DNA of 64,000 nt from an uncultured Veillonellaceae bacterium (GTDB taxonomy: Bacteria; Bacillota; Negativicutes; Selenomonadales; Selenomonadaceae), in contig CADCIX010000005.1 in assembly GCA_902801565.1 (NCBI GenBank), positions 16,020-80,019 of the forward strand. The letters are read 5' to 3'. Shown in pieces: positions 1 to 7,246 of this stretch (position 1 is its first letter; every line of letters begins with the position of its first letter). Position numbers and translations under genes: made by a program. A model generated the notes under the pieces. The model was not told where the DNA came from, did no database searches, and saw only the letters and a program-made list of their open reading frames with translations.

Positions 1-1
1 C

Positions 2-1078
2 GTGTTTGATGGGGTGGTTCATCAAGCGGTCTATCGAGGGTTGCTCATCTTTGATGGGCTTTCTGTGTTGGCTATGCTGGTCGGGCCGTTCTTTTTGCGG
101 GGGGCTTCCTGGACAGGGCCGGTCATCCGTGTCATGTCCGTCGTATTCGTGGCACAGGCTGCCCTGCTGGTCTTCGTTTATCTGGCGGTGTTCCTTCGCT
201 GGCTTGTCAGAAGGATGAATTCCTCGGTGCCCTTCAGCCGGAGCCGCCGGAAACTCCTGAAAAGGGCAATTCTCTATCCTGCGGCAGCGGTGGCGGCTGC
301 AGGGTATGGCGGCGTCTGTGGCGTTGATGCGATGGTGGAGCGGGAGTATCAGATTCCCGTGAAGGATTTGCCGGACAGCCTGAAGGGCTTCCGCATTGCC
401 CAGCTCAGCGATATCCATCTTGGGATGTTCTTTCCCCTGGAAAAATTGAGGGCGCTCCTTCATCAGACGGCCCAGGGGAAGCCGGATGCCGTGGTCATCA
501 CGGGGGATATCTTCGATGATGTGTCGCTGAACCCGGAGGCGGTGCAGATCGTGGACAGCTTTGCGGGAGAGTTTCCCAGGGGCATCTGGTACTGCCATGG
601 AAATCATGAGCATTTTCGGGGCATCGAGAGAATCCAGGAGATGCTGGCAGAGACGCAGATCCATTCCCTGGTCAATGCTGCAGAGACCGTGGTGGAGGGG
701 CCGCGTCCCCTGGTCTTTATCGGGGTGGACTATCCCATGCACCGGGAAGACAAGGCCTTTGAGGTCGACAAGAAATCTTTTCTGGGCACGGCGATGCAGG
801 AGGTCCCAAAGGATGCGGTGAAGGTCCTTCTGGCGCATCATCCGGAATTCATCGACAACGCGGCGGAGCATGGCGTGGAGCTCACACTCACCGGCCATAC
901 CCATGGCAGCCAGTTCGGCATTTTCGGCATTCCGCTGTTCCCCTTGTTCAAATACACGCGGGGCATGGTGCAGAAAGGCCAGAGCTATGGCTATGTCCAC
1001 TGCGGAAACGGCAGCTGGTTCCCCTACCGCATCGGCTGCCCGCCGGAGATCGCCTATTTTACTTTGCGGAAGGGGTGA
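2..1078 (+). CDS. Membrane-anchored metallophosphoesterase (YkuE/YaeI-like), 5' end probably cut by window
   Basis: This is a calcineurin-like metallophosphoesterase that would hydrolyse phosphomonoesters or diesters at the membrane. The metal-binding blocks are all visible: SDIHLG near residue 136, GDIFDD near 168, GNHEH near 200, a HH pair near 280 and GHTHG near 300. The N-terminal 110 residues hold about three hydrophobic segments (near 12-32, 42-68 and 88-108), so the catalytic domain is tethered to the membrane. The reading frame is open to the window edge; the GTG at position 2 may be internal and the true N-terminus may lie upstream. Related proteins include YkuE of Bacillus and YaeI of E. 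coli, which act on lipid or cell-envelope phosphates. The physiological substrate cannot be told from sequence. The next gene starts 4 bases downstream, which suggests co-transcription. Confidence 0.85.
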   Translation: MFDGVVHQAVYRGLLIFDGLSVLAMLVGPFFLRGASWTGPVIRVMSVVFVAQAALLVFVYLAVFLRWLVRRMNSSVPFSRSRRKLLKRAILYPAAAVAAAGYGGVCGVDAMVEREYQIPVKDLPDSLKGFRIAQLSDIHLGMFFPLEKLRALLHQTAQGKPDAVVITGDIFDDVSLNPEAVQIVDSFAGEFPRGIWYCHGNHEHFRGIERIQEMLAETQIHSLVNAAETVVEGPRPLVFIGVDYPMHREDKAFEVDKKSFLGTAMQEVPKDAVKVLLAHHPEFIDNAAEHGVELTLTGHTHGSQFGIFGIPLFPLFKYTRGMVQKGQSYGYVHCGNGSWFPYRIGCPPEIAYFTLRKG

Positions 1079-1082
1079 GGGA

Positions 1083-2027
1083 ATGGATTTTGTGGAGCAA
1101 AAGCAGGAACTCCTTCCCGGTCTTGTCAGCATCATGATACCGACCTATGAGCGGCCCGTTTTCTTTGAGAAGGCGTTGCAGAGTGCCCTTTCCCAGACCT
1201 ATTCTTACTATGAGGTCATTGTCTGTGACAACAGCCGCGACGAGGAAACGGCGGTCCTCATGCAGAAGTACCGGTCCAATTCCCATGTGCGGTACGTGAG
1301 GAACCGGGAGGCCAGGACGAAGGCGGAGAACTTCATGCCCTTTGAGCATCTGGCACGGGGGGAGTATCTGCAGTGGCTCATGGATGACGATATTCTTGCA
1401 CCGGGGAAGCTCAGCCTCATGGTCCGCTGCTTCAAGAAGGAACCGAAGGTGGTTCTGGTGACATCCCGGAGGGGAATGATTGATGCCGAGGACAATTACC
1501 TTGGGCAGAGGGCCCAGGAACTTCAGATTGACGGCCTTTATGGTGTGTACACGGGAAGGGAGCTCGGGAACTGTATGCTGGAGGACTATGTGAATCCCAT
1601 CGGCGAGCCTTCGGCAGCCCTTTTCCGTCGCAGGGATCTCAGGAACCACTACTGGAGGGCGGAATCCCGGGGCTACCGGGCCATCTCCGACGTGGCCATG
1701 TGGCTGGAGCTTCTGGAAAAGGGGGAATGCGCCGTTTTTCGCGAGCCCCTGAGCCTCTACCGTCGCCACGAAGCGCAGGAAGGGCAGAAGGACGATGTCA
1801 TTCTCCTGAGCCGGATCGAGTGGTTCCACCTGGCGACGGAGTATTACGACAGAAGGATCTTCCTGGAGCGATGGGGGAGCTATACCCGCCTCATGAACGG
1901 CCTGTGCAAGGAGTACGAGACGGTCATCTGGCCGGAGAGGAAGCGCTTCTCCCTCTGTCCCAACTGGGAGAGATATCTGCTCTGCATCTGGAAGATGCGG
2001 GGGCTGCTGGACAACGGCCCCGCATGA
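1083..2027 (+). CDS. Glycosyltransferase family 2
   Basis: This is a 314-aa GT-A fold glycosyltransferase that would transfer a sugar from a nucleotide sugar to an unknown acceptor in the cytoplasm. The N-terminus has the GT2 opening SIMIPTYERP followed by a VIVCDNS strand, and the metal/nucleotide-binding acidic cluster MDDD lies near residue 98. The frame stays open upstream to 870, but the ATG at 1083 places the GT2 motif at the usual distance from the start and avoids a long overlap with the phosphoesterase. No transmembrane segment is evident. It is followed closely by the radical SAM gene. The acceptor and sugar are unknown; surface polysaccharide or flagellin glycosylation are the obvious guesses given the neighbourhood. 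Confidence 0.85.
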   Translation: MDFVEQKQELLPGLVSIMIPTYERPVFFEKALQSALSQTYSYYEVIVCDNSRDEETAVLMQKYRSNSHVRYVRNREARTKAENFMPFEHLARGEYLQWLMDDDILAPGKLSLMVRCFKKEPKVVLVTSRRGMIDAEDNYLGQRAQELQIDGLYGVYTGRELGNCMLEDYVNPIGEPSAALFRRRDLRNHYWRAESRGYRAISDVAMWLELLEKGECAVFREPLSLYRRHEAQEGQKDDVILLSRIEWFHLATEYYDRRIFLERWGSYTRLMNGLCKEYETVIWPERKRFSLCPNWERYLLCIWKMRGLLDNGPA

Positions 2028-2037
2028 GACGGGAGGC

Positions 2038-2703
2038 ATGGAAATGATTGTATATGCAACACACAAGGGCGGGAAGTATCTGCCCCTGGAGGAGAGCCTG
2101 CGGGTGCAGCCGGAGGGCAGGAGGAACCTCTACGTGAACCTCACGAACCGCTGCAACTGCTCCTGCGTGTTCTGCCTGCGCACCATGAAGAAGATGGCGG
2201 AGGAGTCCACCCTCTGGCTGAAGGAGGAGCCCTCGGCGGAGGAGGTCAAGGCGGAGCTTGACCGGGTGCCCTGGGAATACATCAGGGAGGTCGTGTTCTG
2301 CGGCTTCGGGGAGCCGACCCAGAGGCAGGAGGTGCTGACAGAGCTCCTGCGCTATGTGAAGGAGAAGCATCCGGGCATGCCCACGCGGCTCAATACCAAC
2401 GGCCTTGGGGAGCTGGAATACGGGCGGGAGATTGCCGCGGACTTCGAGGGGATCCTGGACACGGTGTCCATCAGCCTCAATGCCTCCAATGCGGAGCGCT
2501 ATCTGGAGCTCACCCGGGCGAAATACGGCATGGCATCCTTCGAGGGCATGCTTGCCTTTGCGGAGCATTGCAAGAAATACATCCCCCATGTGGTGCTGAC
2601 CGTCGTGGACCAGGTGGAGAACGCCGACGAGATCGCCCGCTGCCGGGAAATCTGCAAGGAGCGGGGGCTCACCTTGCGCGTCAGGGAATATGAGGATTCG
2701 TGA
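2038..2703 (+). CDS. TatD-linked radical SAM protein
   Basis: This 221-aa protein is a radical S-adenosylmethionine enzyme. The 4Fe-4S ligating motif reads CNCSCVFC near residues 38-45 (CX3CX2C), and the glycine-rich SAM-binding stretch CGFGEPT follows near residue 90. The N-terminal VNLTNRCN pattern and overall size fit the TatD-associated radical SAM family (TIGR04038), whose reaction is not established. There is no TatD gene beside it here, so the usual genomic partner is absent from the window. A Shine-Dalgarno sequence (GGGAGG, 2031-2036) sits just before the ATG at 2038, only 2 bases upstream; a second ATG at 2044 has better spacing and could be the real start. Confidence 0.8.
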   Translation: MEMIVYATHKGGKYLPLEESLRVQPEGRRNLYVNLTNRCNCSCVFCLRTMKKMAEESTLWLKEEPSAEEVKAELDRVPWEYIREVVFCGFGEPTQRQEVLTELLRYVKEKHPGMPTRLNTNGLGELEYGREIAADFEGILDTVSISLNASNAERYLELTRAKYGMASFEGMLAFAEHCKKYIPHVVLTVVDQVENADEIARCREICKERGLTLRVREYEDS

Positions 2704-2764
2704 TTCCGGTGCGTCGGTGGGGAAGCAACATTACAGGAGATGAGGATGGAAAGGAAGTGGAACA

Positions 2765-4078
2765 TTGGCAAAAGTGATGTACAGTGTCCTGCTGTTTGTG
2801 AAGGATGAATCTTACGAGGAGGACTTGGAATCGACCATAGGGGCGATCCAGCAGCAGATGGGGGAGCACATCTACGAGATTTTTCTCGTATCCCATATGG
2901 AATTGGCTCCTTGGAGAGACATACGGATTTTTCCGGTCAAAGAGGCCATGGAGGAGATCAGCGGCAAATACGTGCTCTTTCTTTCGGCGGAGACTTTTCT
3001 GGTGGGGGATTCCCTTGCCAGGATGCGGCAACTGTTGGAGGATAATCGGGGGGTTGGTGCTGCAGGGCCTTTTTTGAACCGTTCCCATAATGGCTTCCAG
3101 CAGTGTTTCCCAGGGAAGGCATACAAGAGCATCCGGGAGTTGCAGGAAATGATCGGGACATGGCAGGAGCGTGATGCTGCAGAGAATAAACGTGTCATGC
3201 ACTTGGATGACCATTGTCTGTTGGTTCGTCGCAGTGCCTTGCTGGAGGCGGGGGCACCGGACGGGCGGATTCCCGGAATGTGGGCATCGGACTTCTCGTT
3301 GCGGCTTTTGCTGGCCGGTTATCGGTTGCGGATTTGCGGGACGGCATACGCCCATTGCGACAGGCAAGCATTTTCCGAGGAGGAAAGGCAGCTTGGAAGA
3401 GAAGCCTTTCATGAAAAGTGGGGGTTCCATTGTGGCTACAGCATGAATATTCGGGATTCACTGCTGGGCACAGTGGATGTCCGCAGAAAGGGAATCCGAG
3501 TGCTGGATCTCGGTTGTGCATGCGGGGGTACGCTTATGTGGCTGCGGGAGGTCAATCCATCGGCAGAGCTTTACGGCATTGAGTTCAACAGCACTGCTGC
3601 GTGGGTGGCAAAGACTTGGGGACAAGTCCTGAACGTGGATCTTGAGACATGGGACGATCCCGAATGGAGAGGGAAGTTTGACATCATCATCATGGGGGAC
3701 ATTCTCGAGCATCTCAGGGATACAGAAGGTGTTTTGAAAAAAGTGAATGGCTGGTTGAAGCCGGATGGGCAGGTGCTCCTCAGCGTGCCGAATGTCATGC
3801 ACATCTCGGTTTTGCACGACTTGCTTCGGCTTGGCCGGTGGCACTACCAGGAAGAAGGGATTCTCGACCGTACCCATCTGCGCTTTTTCACAAGGAAGGA
3901 GATTGTGGACTATGTGCAGGAGGCGGGGTTTGCGATTCAGGACATGATGCATAGTGAGGTGAAGCTTTGCGATGCATGGCAGGATGTGCTGGATGCCCTG
4001 AAGGGAAGTGTTGTGCAGGATGGCTGGGAAGACTGCCTTGCCGTGCAATGGATTCTTGTTTTGGGGAAAGGACAATAG
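2765..4078 (+). CDS. GT2-like domain fused to a class I SAM methyltransferase
   Basis: This 437-aa protein has two parts. Residues 1 to about 220 resemble a GT2 glycosyltransferase fold, with a strand ending FLSAETFL where the DxD region is expected, but a clean DxD is not visible. Residues 235-437 form a class I SAM-dependent methyltransferase, with motif I VLDLGCACGG near 241, an acidic residue in YGIEFN, and a motif IV-like GDILEHL. The methyltransferase half resembles enzymes that modify sugars (UbiE/Coq5-type fold). The start is TTG at 2765 with AAGGAAG upstream; GTG 2774 or ATG 2777 are alternatives. A perfect hairpin follows at 4091-4125. A glycan-modifying role is inferred from the fusion and from the flagellin genes downstream. 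Confidence 0.75.
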   Translation: MAKVMYSVLLFVKDESYEEDLESTIGAIQQQMGEHIYEIFLVSHMELAPWRDIRIFPVKEAMEEISGKYVLFLSAETFLVGDSLARMRQLLEDNRGVGAAGPFLNRSHNGFQQCFPGKAYKSIRELQEMIGTWQERDAAENKRVMHLDDHCLLVRRSALLEAGAPDGRIPGMWASDFSLRLLLAGYRLRICGTAYAHCDRQAFSEEERQLGREAFHEKWGFHCGYSMNIRDSLLGTVDVRRKGIRVLDLGCACGGTLMWLREVNPSAELYGIEFNSTAAWVAKTWGQVLNVDLETWDDPEWRGKFDIIIMGDILEHLRDTEGVLKKVNGWLKPDGQVLLSVPNVMHISVLHDLLRLGRWHYQEEGILDRTHLRFFTRKEIVDYVQEAGFAIQDMMHSEVKLCDAWQDVLDALKGSVVQDGWEDCLAVQWILVLGKGQ

Positions 4079-4080
4079 CG

Positions 4081-4125
4081 GACACAAAAATAAACCGGCT
4101 TGCAACAATGCTGCAAGCCGGTTTA
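4081..4125 (-). terminator. Strong hairpin terminator, U-tract on the minus strand
   Basis: A perfect 14-bp inverted repeat occupies 4091-4104 and 4112-4125 with a 7-nt loop. On the minus strand the stem is followed by a T-rich run (4090-4086), as in a Rho-independent terminator. On the + strand no U-tract follows, so it mainly ends minus-strand transcription, though it may also stop read-through from the gene ending at 4078. Confidence 0.8.
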
Positions 4126-4430
4126 CACGTGAATGACCATACATGAATAACCTCGTGTCTCGTTTCTTCCTGTCCGATGACGGTGCGCATGACGATTCCA
4201 TATAGCCTCAGATACAAATCCCGGCAGAGCCGACCTCACATCCTTGCCTCGATGGACATCCTCTCACTCCACAGGCGGCACTCATCAGCCAGTCCGAAGG
4301 GTCTCCAGTCCGACAATCATCAATAGACATCCCACCCTTTCAACGACGAGAGAAGAGCCTCTTTCGGCTGCCGCTGCCACATTCCCATCAGGGATCTTTC
4401 CTGTGGCTCGCTGGCCATTCCCCTCTGCTT
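4081..4430 (-). ncRNA. Candidate ~350-nt minus-strand RNA of unknown class
   Basis: A consensus promoter on the minus strand (4465-4437) points into this interval, and the strong minus-strand terminator closes it at 4081, so a discrete transcript of about 350 nt is predicted with start near 4430. Several local hairpins are visible. It does not match the hallmarks I know for RNase P, tmRNA, SRP RNA or 6S RNA. It contains only very short ORFs, for example a 32-codon frame at 4418-4320 whose ATG lies about 12 nt from the predicted 5' end with a poorly spaced AGAGGGG, followed by overlapping stop/start (TGATG) micro-ORFs. It may be a structured non-coding RNA or a string of coupled micropeptides. 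This interval accounts for most of the 714-bp gap between genes. Confidence 0.5.
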
Positions 4431-4436
4431 GTTAAA

Positions 4437-4465
4437 ATTATAGCATAGATTTGGAGGCTTGGCAA
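4437..4465 (-). promoter_or_regulatory. Sigma-A promoter for the minus-strand RNA
   Basis: Read on the minus strand, TTGCCA (4465-4460) and TATAAT (4442-4437) are separated by exactly 17 bases. This is a near-consensus vegetative promoter pointing away from the flagellin gene. Confidence 0.75.
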
Positions 4466-4512
4466 GATTCTGATAAAAATAATTTGTCGGCCCAAAAAAT
4501 TTCAAAAAAGGC

Positions 4513-4539
4513 TTAAGTTTTTCCAGAAACTGCCGATAT
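4513..4539 (+). promoter_or_regulatory. Sigma-28 (FliA/SigD) promoter P1 for flagellin 1
   Basis: TTAAGTTT (4513-4520), an 11-base spacer, then GCCGATAT (4532-4539) matches the sigma-28 consensus TAAAGTTT-N11-GCCGATAA at nearly every position. It is preceded by an A-rich tract and is the first of two near-identical tandem copies. Confidence 0.85.
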
Positions 4540-4603
4540 ATATAACAGAATAGGGAAAACCAATATGGTTCACGAAAAAAATCGAAAAAATTTCAAAAAC
4601 CAC

Positions 4604-4630
4604 TTAAGTTTTTCCGAAAACCGCCGATAT
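4604..4630 (+). promoter_or_regulatory. Sigma-28 promoter P2 for flagellin 1
   Basis: TTAAGTTT (4604-4611), 11 bases, GCCGATAT (4623-4630). It lies 91 bases downstream of P1 and shares the upstream AAAAAATTTCAAAAA tract, so the promoter block looks duplicated. The predicted leader from P2 is about 155 nt. Confidence 0.85.
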
Positions 4631-4733
4631 ATAAGGCAGAGATACAGATAATCAGCAGGCAGGCCGGAGTTCCCCGAGGGCCAGCTAGCAGCCGGAGGGC
4701 AAGGAAAGCGTGCTTGCTATTATACAACCAATG

Positions 4734-4792
4734 ACGGTCATGGAAGGCCGTTGAGGAATAAACAACTGAAAAGAATCAGGGAGGAATTAATC
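4734..4792 (+). promoter_or_regulatory. Flagellin 1 leader with Shine-Dalgarno and likely CsrA sites
   Basis: The leader carries three GGA motifs. One (4742-4744) lies in the loop of a short ACGG/CCGT hairpin (4734-4751), one is in TGAGGAAT (about 4752-4759), and one overlaps the Shine-Dalgarno GGGAGGAA (about 4779-4786). CsrA represses flagellin translation in Bacillus by binding such paired GGA sites, and csrA and fliW are in this window, so the same control is inferred here. Confidence 0.5.
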
Positions 4793-7159
4793 ATGGCAAT
4801 GGTAGTAAAGAACAACATGTCGGCAATCAGCACTCTGAACACGCTGAACAGGAACTCGGCTTCTCTCACGAAGAGCCTCGCGAAGGTCTCCAGCGGCATG
4901 CGCATCAACGGCGCAGCCGATGACGCTTCCGGGTACGCCATCTCCGAGCGCATGCGCGTCCAGATCCGCTCCCTCGACCAGGACAACCGCAATACCCAGA
5001 ACGGCAACAGCATGATGAAGGTTGCTGAGGGTGCTGTCAGCTCCACCGTTGAGATCCTGAAGACTCTCAAGGAGAAGGTCATCAATGCAGCCAACGACAC
5101 GAACACCGATGCTGACCGTGCCACGGTTCAGAAGGAACTCGATCAGTCCATCGACCAGATTGACGACAATGCCAACATGACCTACAACGGCAAGTACCTT
5201 GTGGACGGTTCCAAGAACAAGGCGGGCGATGCTACCTACACGTCCCTCACGAACCAGAGCCTGTCCACGGACACCACGGCAGCGACGAAATTGACGGAGC
5301 TCAAGAGCCGCAGCGGTGATGATCTCCAGATCCAGTCCACGGACAAGATCACGGTATCCTATGTGCAGCAGGGCAAGACCTACTCCACCAGCTTCCAGGT
5401 AGGGGACAAGACGTTGCAGGATATCTTTACCGAGGCTGAGAATATCGATACCAACTCCAAGACCTTTGCTGCTGCGGACAACAAGAGCGTTGCCTCTGCA
5501 CTGGACACGAAGGCTGCAAACAGCGCCGACAAGGCTGCCGTGGATGCAACGGTGAATTATCTCCGTTCGGCTCTTGGCAGAGCTACCACCGAGGGGACTG
5601 TTGGTGCGGCTGCTAGTATGTCGAGCGGGCTTGAGTTCACTACGCTTGTATCGGCTACTAATGACTTGGGCACTAATCCTCCGAACTATACGCTCAAGGT
5701 TTCCACTGCTGACAAGACGGATGATTTGGGTACGAAGAGGAAAGTGGCGACGAGCCTTGGTACGGTAAACGGCGAAATCTACAAGGATCTCAAGTCTGCG
5801 GCGAATGCCGCGACCACGGCGTATTCGGCACTGAAATCCCAGACGGATGTGCTCAAGAATGCGCTTGCTAACGAGCCGGCGAACAGTGCCCAGCATACAT
5901 GGGACGGAGAACCGGGGTCTCTTGATAACGATGCCATCCAGTCGATCATCGCAAATGGGAACGAACAGACCAAGGCAGCCTATGCGACCTACAAGGAAAA
6001 TCTCCAGGCATGGAAGGACGCAGATGCCAAGGCGAAAGAGGCACTTTCCACATACAATTCCAGCCTCAACGAATTGTCGGCTCTGGAAAAGGAGAAGACC
6101 TATCTGGATAAGCGTTCCACCTATGACAAGAACGTCAATACCATGTTGACGGATCTCGAGGATGCGGCCAGCGATACCAGCAAGGAAGTAAAGTATACGG
6201 ATGCAGATGGCAAGGTGCAGACGTCTGCTGCAGGCGACAAAAGCCGTTCGGCATTCATCAAGGATATGGTGAATGATCTTCGTTCCCAGCTTACGAATGC
6301 TGACGTCGCAGGGACAGCGGATGCGGCGACGGCCATTGTCCAGTCCATCACGATCGATGGTGCGGCGGCAACGGCTGATACTCAGGTAGCTCCGTTCTCC
6401 AATTCGGCAGGTAATGTGCTAACGGCCGGCGGTGATGTCAATGACGCATATGGAAAGCTTAAGGATGCTTCCACGGATCTTGAGCGTGCCCACAGTGACC
6501 AGCTGAAGAAATTCACTGGGCCGCAGCTGATTTCTGGCAGTGATATCGGTATTGACGGATCCGGCAAGAAGATTTCTACCGCCAGCGGCGATAACGCCAT
6601 CACTGTCACGGCTGCCAACAGTGGCGTGGAAGGCCAGATTGCAGGTTTCACCATCCGCATCACCGATGAGAACGACAACACGAAGAAGTCCGCCCAGGCA
6701 TCCCTGGATGACTTCAACGAGACTATCCGCGGGCAGAACAAGTCCGAGGACAATGCCATCAGCCTCCAGACGGGCACGAAGGCGAACCAGACCATCCGTG
6801 TGGCTCTCACCGACATGCGCTCCCAGGCTCTCGGCCTCAAGGGTTCCGACGGCTCCACGCTGAACATCGGCACCCGCGAGAATGCCAATGCGGCCATCAA
6901 TGTTTTGGACAATGCGCTCCAGAAGGCACTTGACCAGCAGACCACCATCGGTGCTGTCCAGAGCCGCTTGGAGTACACCAGCTCCAACCTGACCACGGCC
7001 AGCGAGAACGTGACGGCTTCCGAGTCCACGATCCGCGATGCCGACATGGCAAAAGAGATGACCGAGTACACGAAGAACAATGTTCTTCTGCAGGCTGCAC
7101 AGTCCATGCTCAGCCAGGCGAACCAGAACAGCTCCGCTGTCCTCTCGCTCCTCCAGTAA
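4793..7159 (+). CDS. Flagellin 1, large (788 aa)
   Basis: This is a flagellar filament subunit exported by the flagellar type III system. The N-terminal D0/D1 region (about 1-140) shows SSGMRINGAADDASGYAI and the C-terminal D1/D0 region (about 690-788) shows RDADMAKEM and ends SLLQ, both classic for flagellins. Between them lies an insert of about 550 residues, rich in Ala, Thr, Asp and Lys with coiled-coil-like stretches near 330-480, probably surface-exposed D2/D3 domains. The protein is about twice the size of a typical flagellin. An upstream in-frame start exists at 4751, but the ATG at 4793 follows a good Shine-Dalgarno (GGGAGGAA) and gives the canonical MAMVVKNN start. Two sigma-28 promoters precede it and a terminator follows. 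The many Ser/Thr residues are plausible O-glycosylation sites. Confidence 0.93.
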   Translation: MAMVVKNNMSAISTLNTLNRNSASLTKSLAKVSSGMRINGAADDASGYAISERMRVQIRSLDQDNRNTQNGNSMMKVAEGAVSSTVEILKTLKEKVINAANDTNTDADRATVQKELDQSIDQIDDNANMTYNGKYLVDGSKNKAGDATYTSLTNQSLSTDTTAATKLTELKSRSGDDLQIQSTDKITVSYVQQGKTYSTSFQVGDKTLQDIFTEAENIDTNSKTFAAADNKSVASALDTKAANSADKAAVDATVNYLRSALGRATTEGTVGAAASMSSGLEFTTLVSATNDLGTNPPNYTLKVSTADKTDDLGTKRKVATSLGTVNGEIYKDLKSAANAATTAYSALKSQTDVLKNALANEPANSAQHTWDGEPGSLDNDAIQSIIANGNEQTKAAYATYKENLQAWKDADAKAKEALSTYNSSLNELSALEKEKTYLDKRSTYDKNVNTMLTDLEDAASDTSKEVKYTDADGKVQTSAAGDKSRSAFIKDMVNDLRSQLTNADVAGTADAATAIVQSITIDGAAATADTQVAPFSNSAGNVLTAGGDVNDAYGKLKDASTDLERAHSDQLKKFTGPQLISGSDIGIDGSGKKISTASGDNAITVTAANSGVEGQIAGFTIRITDENDNTKKSAQASLDDFNETIRGQNKSEDNAISLQTGTKANQTIRVALTDMRSQALGLKGSDGSTLNIGTRENANAAINVLDNALQKALDQQTTIGAVQSRLEYTSSNLTTASENVTASESTIRDADMAKEMTEYTKNNVLLQAAQSMLSQANQNSSAVLSLLQ

Positions 7160-7180
7160 TCTCCAGGATTGCTCCAGAGA

Positions 7181-7209
7181 AAGCCTCCCCGAAAGGGGAG
7201 GCTTTTTTG
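7181..7209 (+). terminator. Rho-independent terminator after flagellin 1
   Basis: A 10-bp perfect stem (7181-7190 with 7195-7204) closed by a GAAA tetraloop runs into six T residues. It separates the flagellin from the glycosyltransferase genes. Confidence 0.92.
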
Positions 7210-7246
7210 CGAGGACAGTGTTTTGATAAGATGAGAGGATGGTTTT

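Noticed and set aside
1059..2066. Long minus-strand ORF of 335 codons opposite the glycosyltransferase
   Set aside because: It is a shadow frame of the + strand gene at 1083-2027, has no Shine-Dalgarno and no recognisable domain.
4244..4435. 63-codon + strand ORF in the first large gap
   Set aside because: It has no Shine-Dalgarno and Ser/Pro/Thr-rich composition; the region is better explained as a minus-strand transcript.
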